Assembly (NCBI RefSeq): GCF_000832985.1
Contig: NZ_CP009920.1
Location: 2,656,001-2,720,000 of the forward strand
Reading direction: 5' to 3'
From: Priestia megaterium NBRC 15308 = ATCC 14581
Lineage (GTDB): Bacteria; Bacillota; Bacilli; Bacillales; Bacillaceae_H
Length of the DNA: 64,000 nt
Part shown: positions 1 through 8,498 of the stretch, in pieces
Layout: every line of letters begins with the position of its first letter
Position numbering within the stretch: position 1 is the first letter of the stretch
Made by a program: the position numbers and the translations under genes
Notes under the pieces: model-generated
The model's database searches: none
Told to the model about the DNA's origin: nothing
The model's input: only the letters and a program-made list of their open reading frames with translations

Positions 1-477
1 GAAAGCTTGCCATTTTGTCGCTCTAAAATTATTGTGAATGACCGAGTTGATGTAGCGCATGCTTTAAAAGTAAAAGGCGTACAGCTTGCTTATCATAGTT
101 TAGACGTTTCGATTGTTATAGACGCATTTCCTTCTCTTATTGTCGGAAAATCAGTTCACTCTGTGGAAGAGGCTTTAGAAGCTGAAAAAGATGGTGCTCA
201 CTACATTCTATACGGACATATTTATTCAACACATTCAAAAAAAGGATTAAAAAGTCGAGGGGTAGCAGCACTAAAAGAAGTAGTAGATGCTGTGCAGATA
301 CCGGTTATTGCCATTGGAGGAATTACACCTGTAAATGCCAAAGAGGTGCTTCAAACAGGAGCACACGGTATAGCTGTGATGTCTGGTGTCATGCTTGCGC
401 AAGATCCCCTCAAAGCGATTAAACAATATTCTCATATATGGACATCTGGAGGTGGAGAAAATGAAGCAGCATTATGA
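1..477 (+). CDS. tenI: TenI-like thiazole tautomerase, 5' end outside window
   Basis: The reading frame is open from base 1, so the true start lies upstream; about 158 C-terminal residues are present, against roughly 205 in the B. subtilis protein. It has the thiamin-phosphate-synthase-like TIM-barrel fold, with phosphate-binding loops AIGGI and a late Gly-rich segment. The motif YGHIYSTHSKKG carries a histidine where thiamin-phosphate synthase ThiE has a proline-rich loop. This favours TenI, which aromatises the thiazole product of ThiG, over ThiE. It is the first gene in the window of a tenI-thiO-thiS-thiG-thiF-thiD operon and overlaps thiO by 17 bases. Any TPP riboswitch for the operon would be upstream of the window. 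Confidence 0.88.
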   Translation, partial: ESLPFCRSKIIVNDRVDVAHALKVKGVQLAYHSLDVSIVIDAFPSLIVGKSVHSVEEALEAEKDGAHYILYGHIYSTHSKKGLKSRGVAALKEVVDAVQIPVIAIGGITPVNAKEVLQTGAHGIAVMSGVMLAQDPLKAIKQYSHIWTSGGGENEAAL

Positions 478-1588
478 TGTACTGTTAATCGGAGGAGGTA
501 TAATCAGCTCTTCTATCGCTTATCATTTGTCAAAACAAGGAGCGTCAGTAGCTATTCTTGAACGCAATCAAATTGGTTGTGAAGCTTCAAGTGCAGCCGC
601 TGGTATTTTAGGTGCTCAAGCTGAAATTGATGAAGAAGGTCCTCTTTTAGACCTTGCTATTAAGAGCAGAAGCATGTTTCCTGAACTGGTGAAGGAACTA
701 AAAGAAAAAACGGCCATCGACGTAGAGCTCATTCAAAAAGGCTTATTAAAAGTTGCTGTAACAGAAGAAGATGCACACGTATTAAAGAAAAAAGCCGCTC
801 AGCACCACGGGTGGGATGAACATGTAAGATGGATCGATGTAAAAGAAGCGCGTTTGTTAGAACCCGGGCTCTCTCCAGACATATACGGAGCCATTACAAT
901 ACCGGGAGACGGCCAGCTAGCTCCGGCTAAGTTAACGCAAGCTCTTGCTCATGGAGCCTTGTATCACGGAGCAGATGTATTCGAATACTGTGACGTTCAT
1001 TCTCTTATTATGGAAAGTGAAACAGTAAAAGGTGTACAGACGTCCAAAGGCTCTTTTTATGGAGAAAAAGTAGTTATCGCAGCAGGCTCATGGGCTAAAC
1101 GCTTTATTTCTTCTGAACATTTAGGTCACGTGTTTCCCGTAAAAGGGGAGTGTATTGCTCTTCGAAGTCATAAGCCGCTGCTTTCTAAAACGATTTTTTT
1201 AGATGAAGGTTTTTACTTAGTGCCTAAGACTGGTGGAAGAATCGTAATCGGGGCAACTAAGTTACAGCATGACTTTACCAAGACGGTTTCTGCACAAGGT
1301 ATTCAATTTTTGCTGAATAAAGCTTCGGCGCTTCTGCCAGCTATTAAAGAAGCCACATTTGAAAAAGCATGGGCTGGTCTTCGTCCGCAAACAAATGATG
1401 GCTGGCCTTATTTAGGAGAGCATCCTGAAATAGCGAATCTACACATGGCGTTTGGCCACTACCGAAACGGTATTTTATTAAGTGCTGCAACTGGAAAAAT
1501 TATGGCTGATGCTTTGTTAGGGAAAAAGCCGAATCATTCATTTTTTACATCATTTCAGCTAACAAGAGTAATGGAGGGAGTTCATTGA
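461..1588 (+). CDS. thiO: Glycine oxidase ThiO
   Basis: FAD-dependent oxidase that converts glycine to the iminoacetate needed by thiazole synthase. About 375 residues, the usual family length. The N-terminal dinucleotide-binding motif GGGIISSSIAYHLSKQG lies near residues 11-27, and a DAO-type C-terminal segment (WAGLRPQTNDGWPYLG) follows near residue 310. I chose ATG 461 because a GGAGG-type ribosome-binding site sits just upstream and the FAD motif then falls at its usual place; the longer open frame from 386 is unlikely. The gene overlaps the end of tenI and its stop overlaps the TTG start of thiS, so translation is probably coupled. Confidence 0.93.
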   Translation: MKQHYDVLLIGGGIISSSIAYHLSKQGASVAILERNQIGCEASSAAAGILGAQAEIDEEGPLLDLAIKSRSMFPELVKELKEKTAIDVELIQKGLLKVAVTEEDAHVLKKKAAQHHGWDEHVRWIDVKEARLLEPGLSPDIYGAITIPGDGQLAPAKLTQALAHGALYHGADVFEYCDVHSLIMESETVKGVQTSKGSFYGEKVVIAAGSWAKRFISSEHLGHVFPVKGECIALRSHKPLLSKTIFLDEGFYLVPKTGGRIVIGATKLQHDFTKTVSAQGIQFLLNKASALLPAIKEATFEKAWAGLRPQTNDGWPYLGEHPEIANLHMAFGHYRNGILLSAATGKIMADALLGKKPNHSFFTSFQLTRVMEGVH

Positions 1589-1788
1589 ATCTAATCATTA
1601 ATGGTAAGACCGTTACTTTTGGAGATGAAATTGAAACGGTCGAGCACTTGTTGCAGGCTCAGAACCTGCATGAACGAGTGGTAATTGTTGAGCTAAACAA
1701 GAACATTTTGCAAAAAGAAGAACATAGCGATGCATGCTTAAAAGATGGCGATATATTAGAAGTTGTTTCATTTGTCGGAGGAGGATGA
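1585..1788 (+). CDS. thiS: Sulfur carrier protein ThiS
   Basis: A 67-residue ubiquitin-like protein ending in the Gly-Gly tail that ThiF adenylates and that becomes a thiocarboxylate, the sulfur donor for the thiazole ring. It starts at TTG 1585, overlapping the thiO stop by four bases, with GGAGGG upstream. The C-terminus reads VSFVGGG, as expected. It sits between thiO and thiG, as in other Bacillus thi operons. Confidence 0.93.
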   Translation: MNLIINGKTVTFGDEIETVEHLLQAQNLHERVVIVELNKNILQKEEHSDACLKDGDILEVVSFVGGG

Positions 1789-1793
1789 AGAGT

Positions 1794-2561
1794 ATGTTAA
1801 AAATTGGACAATATACATTTAATTCACGTTTATTATTAGGGACAGGGAAATTTCCTGACTTTACGACTCAGCGTCAAGCGGTAGAAGAGTCAGAAACAGA
1901 AGTTTTAACATTTGCTGTGAGACGAATGGATATTTTTGATCAAAATCAACCTAATTTATTAGAAGCGCTTGATGTGAAGCGTTTCACTCTTTTGCCTAAC
2001 ACTGCTGGAGCAAAAAATGCAGAAGAGGCCGTACGTATTGCTAAATTAGCAAAGGCTTCTGGACTTTGTGACATGGTAAAAGTAGAAGTAATTGGATGTG
2101 ATAAAACGCTGCTTCCTGATCCAGTTGAAACATTAAAAGCCAGTGAAGAACTGTTAAAAGAGGGCTTTACCGTTTTACCTTACACATCAGATGATGTTTT
2201 ACTTGCACGTCGTTTAGAGGAGTTAGGCGTACATGCCATTATGCCAGGAGCTTCGCCTATCGGTTCAGGTCAAGGTATTATTAATCCGTTGAACATGCGT
2301 TTTATCATTGAACAATCAACTGTTCCAGTAATTGTAGATGCAGGTATTGGAACGGCTTCAGACGCAGCTCAAGCTATGGAGCTAGGAGCAGATGGTGTGT
2401 TATTAAATACAGCTGTTTCAGGAGCAAAAGATCCTGTGAAAATGGCTCGTGCTATGAAGCTAGCGATTGAAGCAGGACGAGCAGCATTTGAAGCAGGACG
2501 TATTGAAAAGAAACAATATGCAACGGCAAGCAGTCCAACAGAAGGGATGAGTATCGGTTGA
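1794..2561 (+). CDS. thiG: Thiazole synthase ThiG
   Basis: TIM-barrel enzyme that condenses deoxyxylulose 5-phosphate, dehydroglycine and ThiS-borne sulfur into the thiazole phosphate. About 255 residues, normal for the family. The N-terminus [18 protein letters not shown] is typical, the Schiff-base lysine lies in the VKVEVIG segment, and a GIGTASDAA phosphate loop comes late in the protein. Start at ATG 1794 is preferred: GGAGGAGG at 1777-1784 is well spaced from it and too close to the in-frame ATG at 1785. The gene overlaps the TTG start of thiF by four bases. Confidence 0.93.
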   Translation: MLKIGQYTFNSRLLLGTGKFPDFTTQRQAVEESETEVLTFAVRRMDIFDQNQPNLLEALDVKRFTLLPNTAGAKNAEEAVRIAKLAKASGLCDMVKVEVIGCDKTLLPDPVETLKASEELLKEGFTVLPYTSDDVLLARRLEELGVHAIMPGASPIGSGQGIINPLNMRFIIEQSTVPVIVDAGIGTASDAAQAMELGADGVLLNTAVSGAKDPVKMARAMKLAIEAGRAAFEAGRIEKKQYATASSPTEGMSIG

Positions 2562-3577
2562 TTAATCGTTATTCCCGCCAAGAATTGTTTCAACCTATTG
2601 GAAAAGGCGGACAGCAGCAAATTCAAGAAAAGCATGTTCTGATTGTAGGAGCAGGTGCTCTTGGAACAGGGAACGCGGAGGCACTTGCGCGAGCGGGGGT
2701 AAAGAAAATAACGCTCATTGACCGGGACTATGTAGAGTGGAGCAACCTTCAGCGGCAGCAATTGTATAGTGAAAAAGATGCTGATAAAAGAATTCCAAAA
2801 GCAATTGCCGCTAAAAAACGGCTTCACGATATTAATCACGATGTAAAAGTAGAAGCGCACGTAGCAGACGGTACCCCTCAAGTTTTAGAACAGCTTGTTG
2901 AGGGGGTAGATGTTATGATAGATGCAACCGATAATTTTGACACACGCCTTGTAATGAATGATTTATCACAAAAATATGATATTCCTTGGATTTACGGAGC
3001 ATGTGTAGGAAGTTATGGAATTAGTTATACTATCATACCAAGTGAAACACCATGTTTATCCTGTTTGCTTGAATCTGTACCGCTTGGAGGGTTAACATGT
3101 GATACAGTGGGGATTATTAGTCCTGCTGTCCAAATGGTAGTCGCTCATCAAGTAACAGAAGTGTTAAAAATATTAGTCGGAGACTGGAATGCGCTCAGGA
3201 GGGAACTTGTTTCGTTTGACGTATGGAAAAATGAGTATACGAGCATCAATGTGAACGTGTTTCGCAAATCTGCTTGCCGCTCATGCGGCAGTGAACAAAC
3301 CTATCCCTTTTTACAATATGAAAATCAAACGAAAACAGCTGTGTTATGCGGAAGAAACACGGTACAAATCCGTCCGGGCAAATCAGCCAAGCAGCCGCTG
3401 CAGTCTTTAGGTGAACGATTAAAAGAAAAAGGATATAAAATTGAACAGAATCCGTATCTGCTTTCTTTTTATGTAGATGATTACCGTTTAGTTATGTTTC
3501 AAGATGGGCGCGTCTTTGTCCATGGAACAAACGATATAGTAGAAGCAAAGTCACTTTATCATCGGTATATTGGGTAA
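2558..3577 (+). CDS. thiF: ThiS adenylyltransferase ThiF
   Basis: E1-like enzyme that adenylates the ThiS C-terminus. 339 residues with the ATP loop [17 protein letters not shown] near residue 31, the conserved [15 protein letters not shown] segment, and two CxxC pairs (CLSC near 169 and CRSC near 240) that should bind zinc. The start is TTG 2558, overlapping the thiG stop. A C-terminal extension of roughly 90 residues follows the zinc site, as in other Bacillus ThiF/MoeB proteins. Its place between thiG and thiD supports the thiamin role over molybdopterin synthesis. Confidence 0.9.
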   Translation: MINRYSRQELFQPIGKGGQQQIQEKHVLIVGAGALGTGNAEALARAGVKKITLIDRDYVEWSNLQRQQLYSEKDADKRIPKAIAAKKRLHDINHDVKVEAHVADGTPQVLEQLVEGVDVMIDATDNFDTRLVMNDLSQKYDIPWIYGACVGSYGISYTIIPSETPCLSCLLESVPLGGLTCDTVGIISPAVQMVVAHQVTEVLKILVGDWNALRRELVSFDVWKNEYTSINVNVFRKSACRSCGSEQTYPFLQYENQTKTAVLCGRNTVQIRPGKSAKQPLQSLGERLKEKGYKIEQNPYLLSFYVDDYRLVMFQDGRVFVHGTNDIVEAKSLYHRYIG

Positions 3578-3599
3578 GAAAGAGATGGAGGTTTCAAGC

Positions 3600-4409
3600 A
3601 TGACAGTACCAAAAGCATTAACCATTGCTGGATCAGACAGCGGTGGAGGAGCAGGTATTCAAGCAGATTTAAAAACATTTCAAGAGCGTGACGTTTTTGG
3701 CATGTCTGTTATTACAGCTGTGACCGCACAAAATACAGTTGGCGTTCAAGGAGTTTATCCTTTAGAAGTAGAAGCAGTTGAAACGCAGTTAGATTCAATT
3801 GCCACTGACTTATTTCCTAATGCAGTGAAGACAGGTATGTTGTTCAGTGCTGATATTATTTACGCAGTGGCTCGTAAAATCAAACAGTACGGACTGCAAA
3901 ATGTTGTAGTGGATCCCGTTATGATTGCAAAAGGCGGTCAGTCTCTTCTTCAAAGAGAAGCCGTACAGGCTCTAAAAGAATTATTGCCTCTTTGTGAAGT
4001 CATTACGCCGAACATACCGGAGGCGGAAGTCATCACGGGTAAAGAAATTCACACGATCGAAGACCGAAAAGAAGCGGCAAAACAGATTCATGAGCTAGGT
4101 GTAAAGCACGTGGTAATTAAAGGCGGACATGATCAATCTCATCAAGATATGATTGATATAGTGTATGATGGTCATAAGTACGTTGAAATCACACATGAAA
4201 AGATGAATACAAAGCATACACATGGAACGGGATGCACGTTTGCTGCTTGCGTCACAGCTGAACTAGCGAAAGGCAAAAGCGTGGTTGAAGCAGTTCAAAC
4301 TGCCTCGGATTTTGTTCACTATGCGATTAAGCACACACTTGAAATTGGTTCCGGACACGGTCCTACTAATCACTGGGCGTATGGAAAATACTTTCGTTCA
4401 AACATATAA
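3600..4409 (+). CDS. thiD: Hydroxymethylpyrimidine/phosphomethylpyrimidine kinase ThiD
   Basis: Ribokinase-family enzyme that phosphorylates HMP and HMP-phosphate for thiamin synthesis; some Bacillus members also act on pyridoxal. 269 residues. The N-terminal substrate motif ALTIAGSDSGGGAGIQADLK and the C-terminal catalytic GTGCTFAA segment (near residue 208) are intact. Start at ATG 3600, eight bases after GGAGG; the longer TTG start at 3570 would lie within thiF. It is the last gene of the thi operon and is followed at once by a strong terminator. Confidence 0.92.
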   Translation: MTVPKALTIAGSDSGGGAGIQADLKTFQERDVFGMSVITAVTAQNTVGVQGVYPLEVEAVETQLDSIATDLFPNAVKTGMLFSADIIYAVARKIKQYGLQNVVVDPVMIAKGGQSLLQREAVQALKELLPLCEVITPNIPEAEVITGKEIHTIEDRKEAAKQIHELGVKHVVIKGGHDQSHQDMIDIVYDGHKYVEITHEKMNTKHTHGTGCTFAACVTAELAKGKSVVEAVQTASDFVHYAIKHTLEIGSGHGPTNHWAYGKYFRSNI

Positions 4410-4410
4410 A

Positions 4411-4442
4411 AAAACGTGCCTACAATCTAGGCACGTTTTTTA
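4411..4442. terminator. Bidirectional intrinsic terminator, thiD / gpmA
   Basis: Inverted repeat AACGTGCCTA / TAGGCACGTT with a five-base loop, flanked by an A run on the left and a T run on the right. It can end transcripts of thiD on the plus strand and gpmA on the minus strand. Confidence 0.9.
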
Positions 4443-5165
4443 TGAAGAAGGAATATGGGTAGGAATCTCTCCATCGATGCCTAAATAATAATGTCTAAGG
4501 GGCTTTAAATTATCATCAAGCTCATAAACAAGCGGCACGCTTGTAGGAATATTCAAGTTCGCAATGCCATCAGGCGAAATGTTATCCAAGTACTGCATCA
4601 GAGCCCTAATCGTATTACCGTGAGCGGAAATAATAACCTTTTTGCCAGCTTTAATAGAAGGAGCAATAGTTTCGTCCCAGTATTCTAGAACCCGCTTTTC
4701 TGTATCGGCTAAGTTTTCCGTTACAGGAAATTGTCCCTTAGCTAATTCCTTATACTTAGGGTTGGAAGCTTCATAGCGAATATCTGTTGTCTCTAAAGCA
4801 GGAGGGCGTTCGTTCATCGACCTTCTCCACAAATGCACTTGCTCTTCTCCAAATTTTTTTGCGGTTTCTTCTTTGTTCAAACCTTGAAGAGCCCCGTAGT
4901 GCCGTTCATTCAGCCTCCAAGATTTATACACGGGAATCCACATGAAGTCCATTTGATGTAAGACAATCCATAGAGTGCGAATGGATCGTTTTAAAACAGA
5001 AGTATAGGCAATATCAAAAGTATATTCGTTTTTCTTTAGTACTTTTCCAGCTTCTCGCGCTTCTTGCAATCCATTTTTAGAAAGATCTACATCCGTCCAG
5101 CCTGTAAATTTATTTTCAAGATTCCACACGCTTTGTCCGTGCCGAATCAACACAAGTTTTATCAT
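4440..5165 (-). CDS. gpmA: 2,3-bisphosphoglycerate-dependent phosphoglycerate mutase
   Basis: Histidine-phosphatase fold enzyme that interconverts 3- and 2-phosphoglycerate. The phosphorylated histidine lies in [10 protein letters not shown] near residue 9, followed by the GpmA-specific [12 protein letters not shown] and [13 protein letters not shown] segments and the second histidine in [10 protein letters not shown]. 241 residues, slightly shorter than E. coli GpmA. A clear AAAGGAGA ribosome-binding site precedes the ATG. Bacilli mainly use the unrelated manganese-dependent GpmI, so this is probably an additional mutase. A weak sigma-G/F-like pair (AGGATA, 17 bases, CATAATA) lies at 5208-5237 upstream, but the -35 match is poor. 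Confidence 0.88.
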   Translation of the reverse strand: MIKLVLIRHGQSVWNLENKFTGWTDVDLSKNGLQEAREAGKVLKKNEYTFDIAYTSVLKRSIRTLWIVLHQMDFMWIPVYKSWRLNERHYGALQGLNKEETAKKFGEEQVHLWRRSMNERPPALETTDIRYEASNPKYKELAKGQFPVTENLADTEKRVLEYWDETIAPSIKAGKKVIISAHGNTIRALMQYLDNISPDGIANLNIPTSVPLVYELDDNLKPLRHYYLGIDGEIPTHIPSS

Positions 5166-5346
5166 CGTGTTCTCCTTTCAACAGTGACTAAGGACTCTAT
5201 TCTTTTTTATTATGAGAAGGAAAGAGTTTTTTATCCTAAAGCCGAGGAAAGGAGTTTTTATCATTTAGAAAAAGTGATGCCGAAAAGTAAAGCTTTAACT
5301 TTTTTACGCATATGATAAAAATAAAAAAGGGAAGGGAAGATAGTGG

Positions 5347-5544
5347 ATGAGTGACCAAGAACGTCAGATTCAAGCGCTGCACGGCCAAATTGAAGATTTA
5401 AAAGAAGAAATGTATCAGATGAAGCTTGATATTAGCACATTAGAGAAAGAAAAAGGAAAGCCTGTTTTGACACCGGCTCTCGTTGGTCAAATAGGAGGTT
5501 TTGTTCTAGGTGGATTAGCTATAATCGGTATTTTCTGGATGTAG
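5347..5544 (+). CDS. Small coiled-coil protein with C-terminal membrane helix
   Basis: 65 residues of unknown function. Residues 1-37 are charged with heptad-like spacing (IQALHGQIEDLKEEMYQMKL), consistent with a short coiled coil. Residues 45-64 are a hydrophobic, Gly-rich helix ending in FWM, so the protein is probably tail-anchored. The start is ATG 5347 with a modest purine-rich ribosome-binding site. The gene stands alone between gpmA and an oppositely oriented gene and has its own terminator. I do not recognise a family. Confidence 0.65.
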   Translation: MSDQERQIQALHGQIEDLKEEMYQMKLDISTLEKEKGKPVLTPALVGQIGGFVLGGLAIIGIFWM

Positions 5545-5577
5545 AACTTCTCGTTTTGAAAACGAAAAGTTCTCCTG
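5544..5577 (+). terminator. Intrinsic terminator of the 65-residue protein gene
   Basis: GAACTT...AAGTTC outer arms and TCGTTTT/AAAACGA inner arms with one mismatch form a compact hairpin right after the stop. A T run begins six bases further on. Confidence 0.65.
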
Positions 5578-5582
5578 ATTTT

Positions 5583-6203
5583 TTAATAAGCAATTCCAAC
5601 GCGGCATTTGGGGAATTTTTGAGCCCATATCTCATGGTAGGTAAAATGAGCGGTATCTCCCGTTGAAATTTTAACGGCATCAGCTGGTAAAATTTCTTTT
5701 TCCATTCGATACGTGCCTGTTATTTCACCCTCAGGCAAGTATGTTGGGCATATAACCGTCCAGTTTAGATCACTTTCCTTCAAGTGTAAGTATCCTTTTA
5801 AATGATCTTCTGCTGCTCTGGTCGTTTTACGCTTTGATTCATTTGATTGAAAACGATACTTTTCTGGTTCTGTTCGTGATTGTAAGATGCCTGCAGTTCC
5901 AATAGTAAGAATACGATGAACGCCATAATACTTCATGCTGTTTATAATAAGCGGCATACTTTTTGAAATCGTCTCTGCACCATCTGTATTTAACGCGCTG
6001 ACTACGATATCTTGGTGCTTGAGGGCAAAGTTGATATTTTCTTGATGAAGTACATCGCCTTGTAAGATATGTAGGTTTGGATGACTAACCTGTAGCTTAT
6101 TGCGGTCTCTAACAAGTACAGTAACGTCGTTTTCATCTTTTAGCATCATTTTTAATAAAGACTGTCCAACTCGCCCTGTAGAGCCTAATAGTAAAATTTT
6201 CAT
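5583..6203 (-). CDS. NAD(P)-binding protein, NmrA/YwnB-like atypical short-chain dehydrogenase
   Basis: 206 residues with an N-terminal Rossmann motif GSTGRVGQSLLK at residues 7-18, a VLVRD segment after strand 2 and an IGTAG segment where related proteins bind the nicotinamide. This resembles the NAD(P)H-binding family that includes B. subtilis YwnB and the flavin-reductase-like BLVRB. No classical SDR Tyr-x-x-x-Lys catalytic pair is obvious. Substrate unknown. A GGGGTG-type ribosome-binding site precedes the ATG. The gene is monocistronic, diverging from the transporter gene at 6389. Confidence 0.75.
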   Translation of the reverse strand: MKILLLGSTGRVGQSLLKMMLKDENDVTVLVRDRNKLQVSHPNLHILQGDVLHQENINFALKHQDIVVSALNTDGAETISKSMPLIINSMKYYGVHRILTIGTAGILQSRTEPEKYRFQSNESKRKTTRAAEDHLKGYLHLKESDLNWTVICPTYLPEGEITGTYRMEKEILPADAVKISTGDTAHFTYHEIWAQKFPKCRVGIAY

Positions 6204-6388
6204 TGGCTACACCCCTCTATAAAAGATAGTATCTATTCTTTAGGATATACAATCTGTATACTTATTCATAATAAAAAGCATGCGTAGCATAAAGTAATAC
6301 AAAGTTGATGAATGAAATATTCAACAACAAAAAAATTTGATATGATAAAAAGACAGAAAAATCAAAAAAATAGGAGAGTGAATGTCTT

Positions 6389-7654
6389 TTGGGAGACTTG
6401 CCTCTGAATCAAATGATGATACTAGTCGTTTTGCTTATGTTATCAGCTTTCTTTTCATCTGCTGAGACAGCCTTTTCAAGCGTAAATAAAATTCGTTTAA
6501 AACATTACGCTGAGAAAAAATATCGGGGAAGTAAAAAAGCGCTGCATATTGCTGAACACTTTGAGCAGACGCTATCGACAATTTTAGTAGGAAATGTTGT
6601 CGTAAACATTGCTGCGTCCTCTTTGGCAGCTAAAATTGCCCTCGATATGTTTAAAGGAAACCTAGCACTTGTGATTAGTATCATTGTTATGACCATCATC
6701 ATTTTGATTTTTGGTGAAGTCTTGCCAAAATCGTTAGCTAAAGAGCATGCCGAATCTTTTGCGCTGATGATTTCTTCCTTGTTATTTATTATTATTAAAT
6801 TGTTAACCCCGATTTCCTTCTTATTTTTACAGGTAAAAAAAGGAACTTATCACTTGTTAACGTCTGCTCCTACACCAACGATTACAGAAGATGAAATTAA
6901 AGTGATGGTAGATTTAAGCGAAGAAGAAGGAACGATTAATAATATTGAAAAAGAGCTAGTTCATCGTTCACTCAATTTTAATGACATTGTGGTGGGGCAA
7001 ATTTTAAAACCTAGAATAGATGTCACAGCAGTTGACGTAAATGCCGATATTGATTCGGTTTGTCAAATGTTTCTTGAAGAGAGATATTCAAGAGTCCCTG
7101 TATATGAAGATCATATTGATAATATTATTGGCATTTTATCAGAAAGAGAATTTTTAACCTGTTTAATCCAAAGAAAAAAGATTTCTATTCGTGATTTGTT
7201 GAGACAACCTATTTTTGTAGTAGAATCCATGAAAATATCTGTTCTATTGCCAGAGCTCCAAAAAAGTAAGGTGCACATGGCAATTGTAGTTGATGAGTTT
7301 GGTGGAACGGCCGGTCTTGTGACCTTAGAGGATATATTAGAAGAAATTGTAGGAGAGATTTGGGATGAACATGATGAAGCTGTTAAGTATGTACACCAGA
7401 TAGGGGAAAAGGAGTACGAATTTAACGCCGACATCCCTATTGATGAATTTTTAACCTATATAGCGGTTAGTTCTCCTGACAGTACGTGCCATACCTTAGG
7501 GGGATGGATATATGAGCAGTTTGATCATATCCCTGCTAAAGGAGACTTTTTCTCATATGAAGAGATATTGTTTACCATTAAGGAAGTAGAAAATCGACGT
7601 ATTCGCAAAGTTTCCGTAAAATCATTTGGGAATAAGAATGAGGAAGCTGATTAA
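6389..7654 (+). CDS. CNNM/CorC-type membrane protein (hemolysin C family), possible magnesium exporter
   Basis: 421 residues. An N-terminal DUF21 membrane domain with three to four helices (about residues 8-145) includes the conserved SAFFSSAETAFSS stretch. Two CBS domains follow (about 205-325) and a C-terminal CorC_HlyC domain ends the protein (about 340-415). B. subtilis has several paralogues (YhdP/MpfA, YugS, YrkA, YqhB), of which MpfA exports magnesium; which one this matches cannot be decided by eye. The start is TTG 6389 with AGGAGAG upstream; the nearby ATG at 6382 is in another frame. Confidence 0.85.
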   Translation: MGDLPLNQMMILVVLLMLSAFFSSAETAFSSVNKIRLKHYAEKKYRGSKKALHIAEHFEQTLSTILVGNVVVNIAASSLAAKIALDMFKGNLALVISIIVMTIIILIFGEVLPKSLAKEHAESFALMISSLLFIIIKLLTPISFLFLQVKKGTYHLLTSAPTPTITEDEIKVMVDLSEEEGTINNIEKELVHRSLNFNDIVVGQILKPRIDVTAVDVNADIDSVCQMFLEERYSRVPVYEDHIDNIIGILSEREFLTCLIQRKKISIRDLLRQPIFVVESMKISVLLPELQKSKVHMAIVVDEFGGTAGLVTLEDILEEIVGEIWDEHDEAVKYVHQIGEKEYEFNADIPIDEFLTYIAVSSPDSTCHTLGGWIYEQFDHIPAKGDFFSYEEILFTIKEVENRRIRKVSVKSFGNKNEEAD

Positions 7655-7666
7655 AAGAAACTAGAA

Positions 7667-7692
7667 AGCGCTCCAAGAGATCTTGGAGCGCT
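7667..7692. terminator. Hairpin between corC-like gene and sspC
   Basis: AGCGCTCCAAGA and TCTTGGAGCGCT form a near-perfect 12-base-pair stem. Only the minus-strand side is followed by a T-rich stretch (TTTCTAGTTTCTTTT), so it probably terminates sspC and may also end the plus-strand gene. Confidence 0.7.
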
Positions 7693-7719
7693 AAAGCCAT
7701 AATATGAAATTAGTTAATA

Positions 7720-7938
7720 TTAGTACTTGCCGCCTAGGTTTTGCTCAGCTAATTGTACTAAACGTTTTGTGATTTCGCCACCAACAGATCCGTTCGCACG
7801 AGCTGTTGCATCTGGTCCTAAGTTTACACCAAACTCACTAGCGATTTCGAACTTCATTTGATCGATAGCAGCTTGAGCACCAGGCGCTACTAACTTGTTT
7901 GATGAATTTCTGTTTGATGCGTTTTGATAATTTGCCAT
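7720..7938 (-). CDS. sspC: Small acid-soluble spore protein, alpha/beta type (SASP-C)
   Basis: 72-residue DNA-binding protein that coats and protects spore DNA and is degraded by the Gpr protease on germination. Family hallmarks are intact: [20 protein letters not shown], the EFGVNLGPD Gpr cleavage region, and [17 protein letters not shown]. The Asn/Ser-rich N-terminus ([13 protein letters not shown]) and the length match, from memory, the described B. megaterium SASP-C, a strong species hint. A GAGGAGATG-type ribosome-binding site lies eight bases upstream. The gene is preceded by a sigma-G-type promoter and, unusually, by a tRNA-like sequence inside the leader. Confidence 0.96.
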   Translation of the reverse strand: MANYQNASNRNSSNKLVAPGAQAAIDQMKFEIASEFGVNLGPDATARANGSVGGEITKRLVQLAEQNLGGKY

Positions 7939-7975
7939 GTGTATTCATCTCCTCGTTAGATAAAATAGATTGTAA

Positions 7976-8051
7976 TGGTTGAGTTAGCTGGAGTTGAACC
8001 AGCCGAGCAGATGCATCGATTAGATCCGCTTGCCTACCGCGGCGTAACTCA
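7976..8051 (-). ncRNA. tRNA-like element in the sspC 5' leader
   Basis: On the minus strand this reads as a 73-base tRNA-like body plus encoded CCA. The 7-base acceptor arms TGAGTTA and TAACTCA pair perfectly, followed by discriminator A and CCA. The T arm is canonical (GCTGG, loop TTCAACT, CCAGC). A D-arm-like CCGC / GCGG with GG in the loop is present. The anticodon arm is abnormal: the best stem (CGGAT/ATCTG) overlaps the D stem and closes an 11-base loop, so no standard anticodon can be assigned. It resembles the pseudo-tRNA class known as tRNA-Other in B. cereus. It ends 37 bases before the sspC ATG. Confidence 0.7.
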
Positions 8052-8085
8052 ATGCTTGCGAGCTGTTGTACTCGGTTGTTACTAG

Positions 8086-8115
8086 TATTATGGCGAAAGG
8101 GAAAAAACATATACA
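8086..8115 (-). promoter_or_regulatory. Sigma-G-type promoter for sspC and the tRNA-like leader
   Basis: On the minus strand TGTATA (8115-8110), a 17-base spacer and CATAATA (8092-8086) match the forespore sigma-G consensus TGAATA / CATNNTA with one mismatch. The start would lie near 8079, so the transcript would include the whole tRNA-like element before sspC. Forespore expression is what SASP genes require. Confidence 0.75.
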
Positions 8116-8230
8116 TAGAAAACTATTGGTAATTTATAGAAATTTTTGTGTAGAGTTTGATAAAGAGTAAGAGAGTTTTATTCCGTGCATATTATAGGTA
8201 CATATTGATCAGGTAAAGCGAGGTGTGCGG

Positions 8231-8473
8231 ATGTCGATTTGTTCCTTATGTAATGGGTTTAGTGATGTACAAATGACGTGCAAAACATGTGGAGGAGTGC
8301 TGGGGGATATGGGAAAAGTCAGCGATTATTTTGATGATTACAGTGCTTACATGGAAATCGATCAGTTAAAAGTAGAAAATGGGTATCCTAGTGATTTAGC
8401 AAATCACCAATGTATTCATCTCTTTTACTGCTCTACTTGTCACAGTGAAGAATTGAAGCAAATACAGGAATAA
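8231..8473 (+). CDS. Small zinc-ribbon-like protein
   Basis: About 80 residues with three CxxC pairs: CSLC near residue 4, CKTC near 17 and CSTC near 69. The first two could form one zinc knuckle. The middle is acidic (DYFDDYSAYMEID) and no membrane segment is seen. A GTG start two codons upstream is possible, but ATG 8231 with GAGGTG just before it is preferred. The gene is monocistronic, between the sspC promoter and a bidirectional terminator shared with msmX. Function unknown. Confidence 0.7.
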   Translation: MSICSLCNGFSDVQMTCKTCGGVLGDMGKVSDYFDDYSAYMEIDQLKVENGYPSDLANHQCIHLFYCSTCHSEELKQIQE

Positions 8474-8478
8474 AAAAA

Positions 8479-8498
8479 GACCCCTGGGGGTCTTTTTT
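8479..8498. terminator. Bidirectional terminator, zinc-ribbon gene / msmX
   Basis: GACCC...GGGTC hairpin with an A run before it and a T run after it, placed between converging genes. Confidence 0.85.

Noticed and set aside
7838..8116. Minus-strand 92-codon frame over the sspC leader
   Set aside because: It runs through the sigma-G promoter and tRNA-like element in a different frame from sspC and has no ribosome-binding site.
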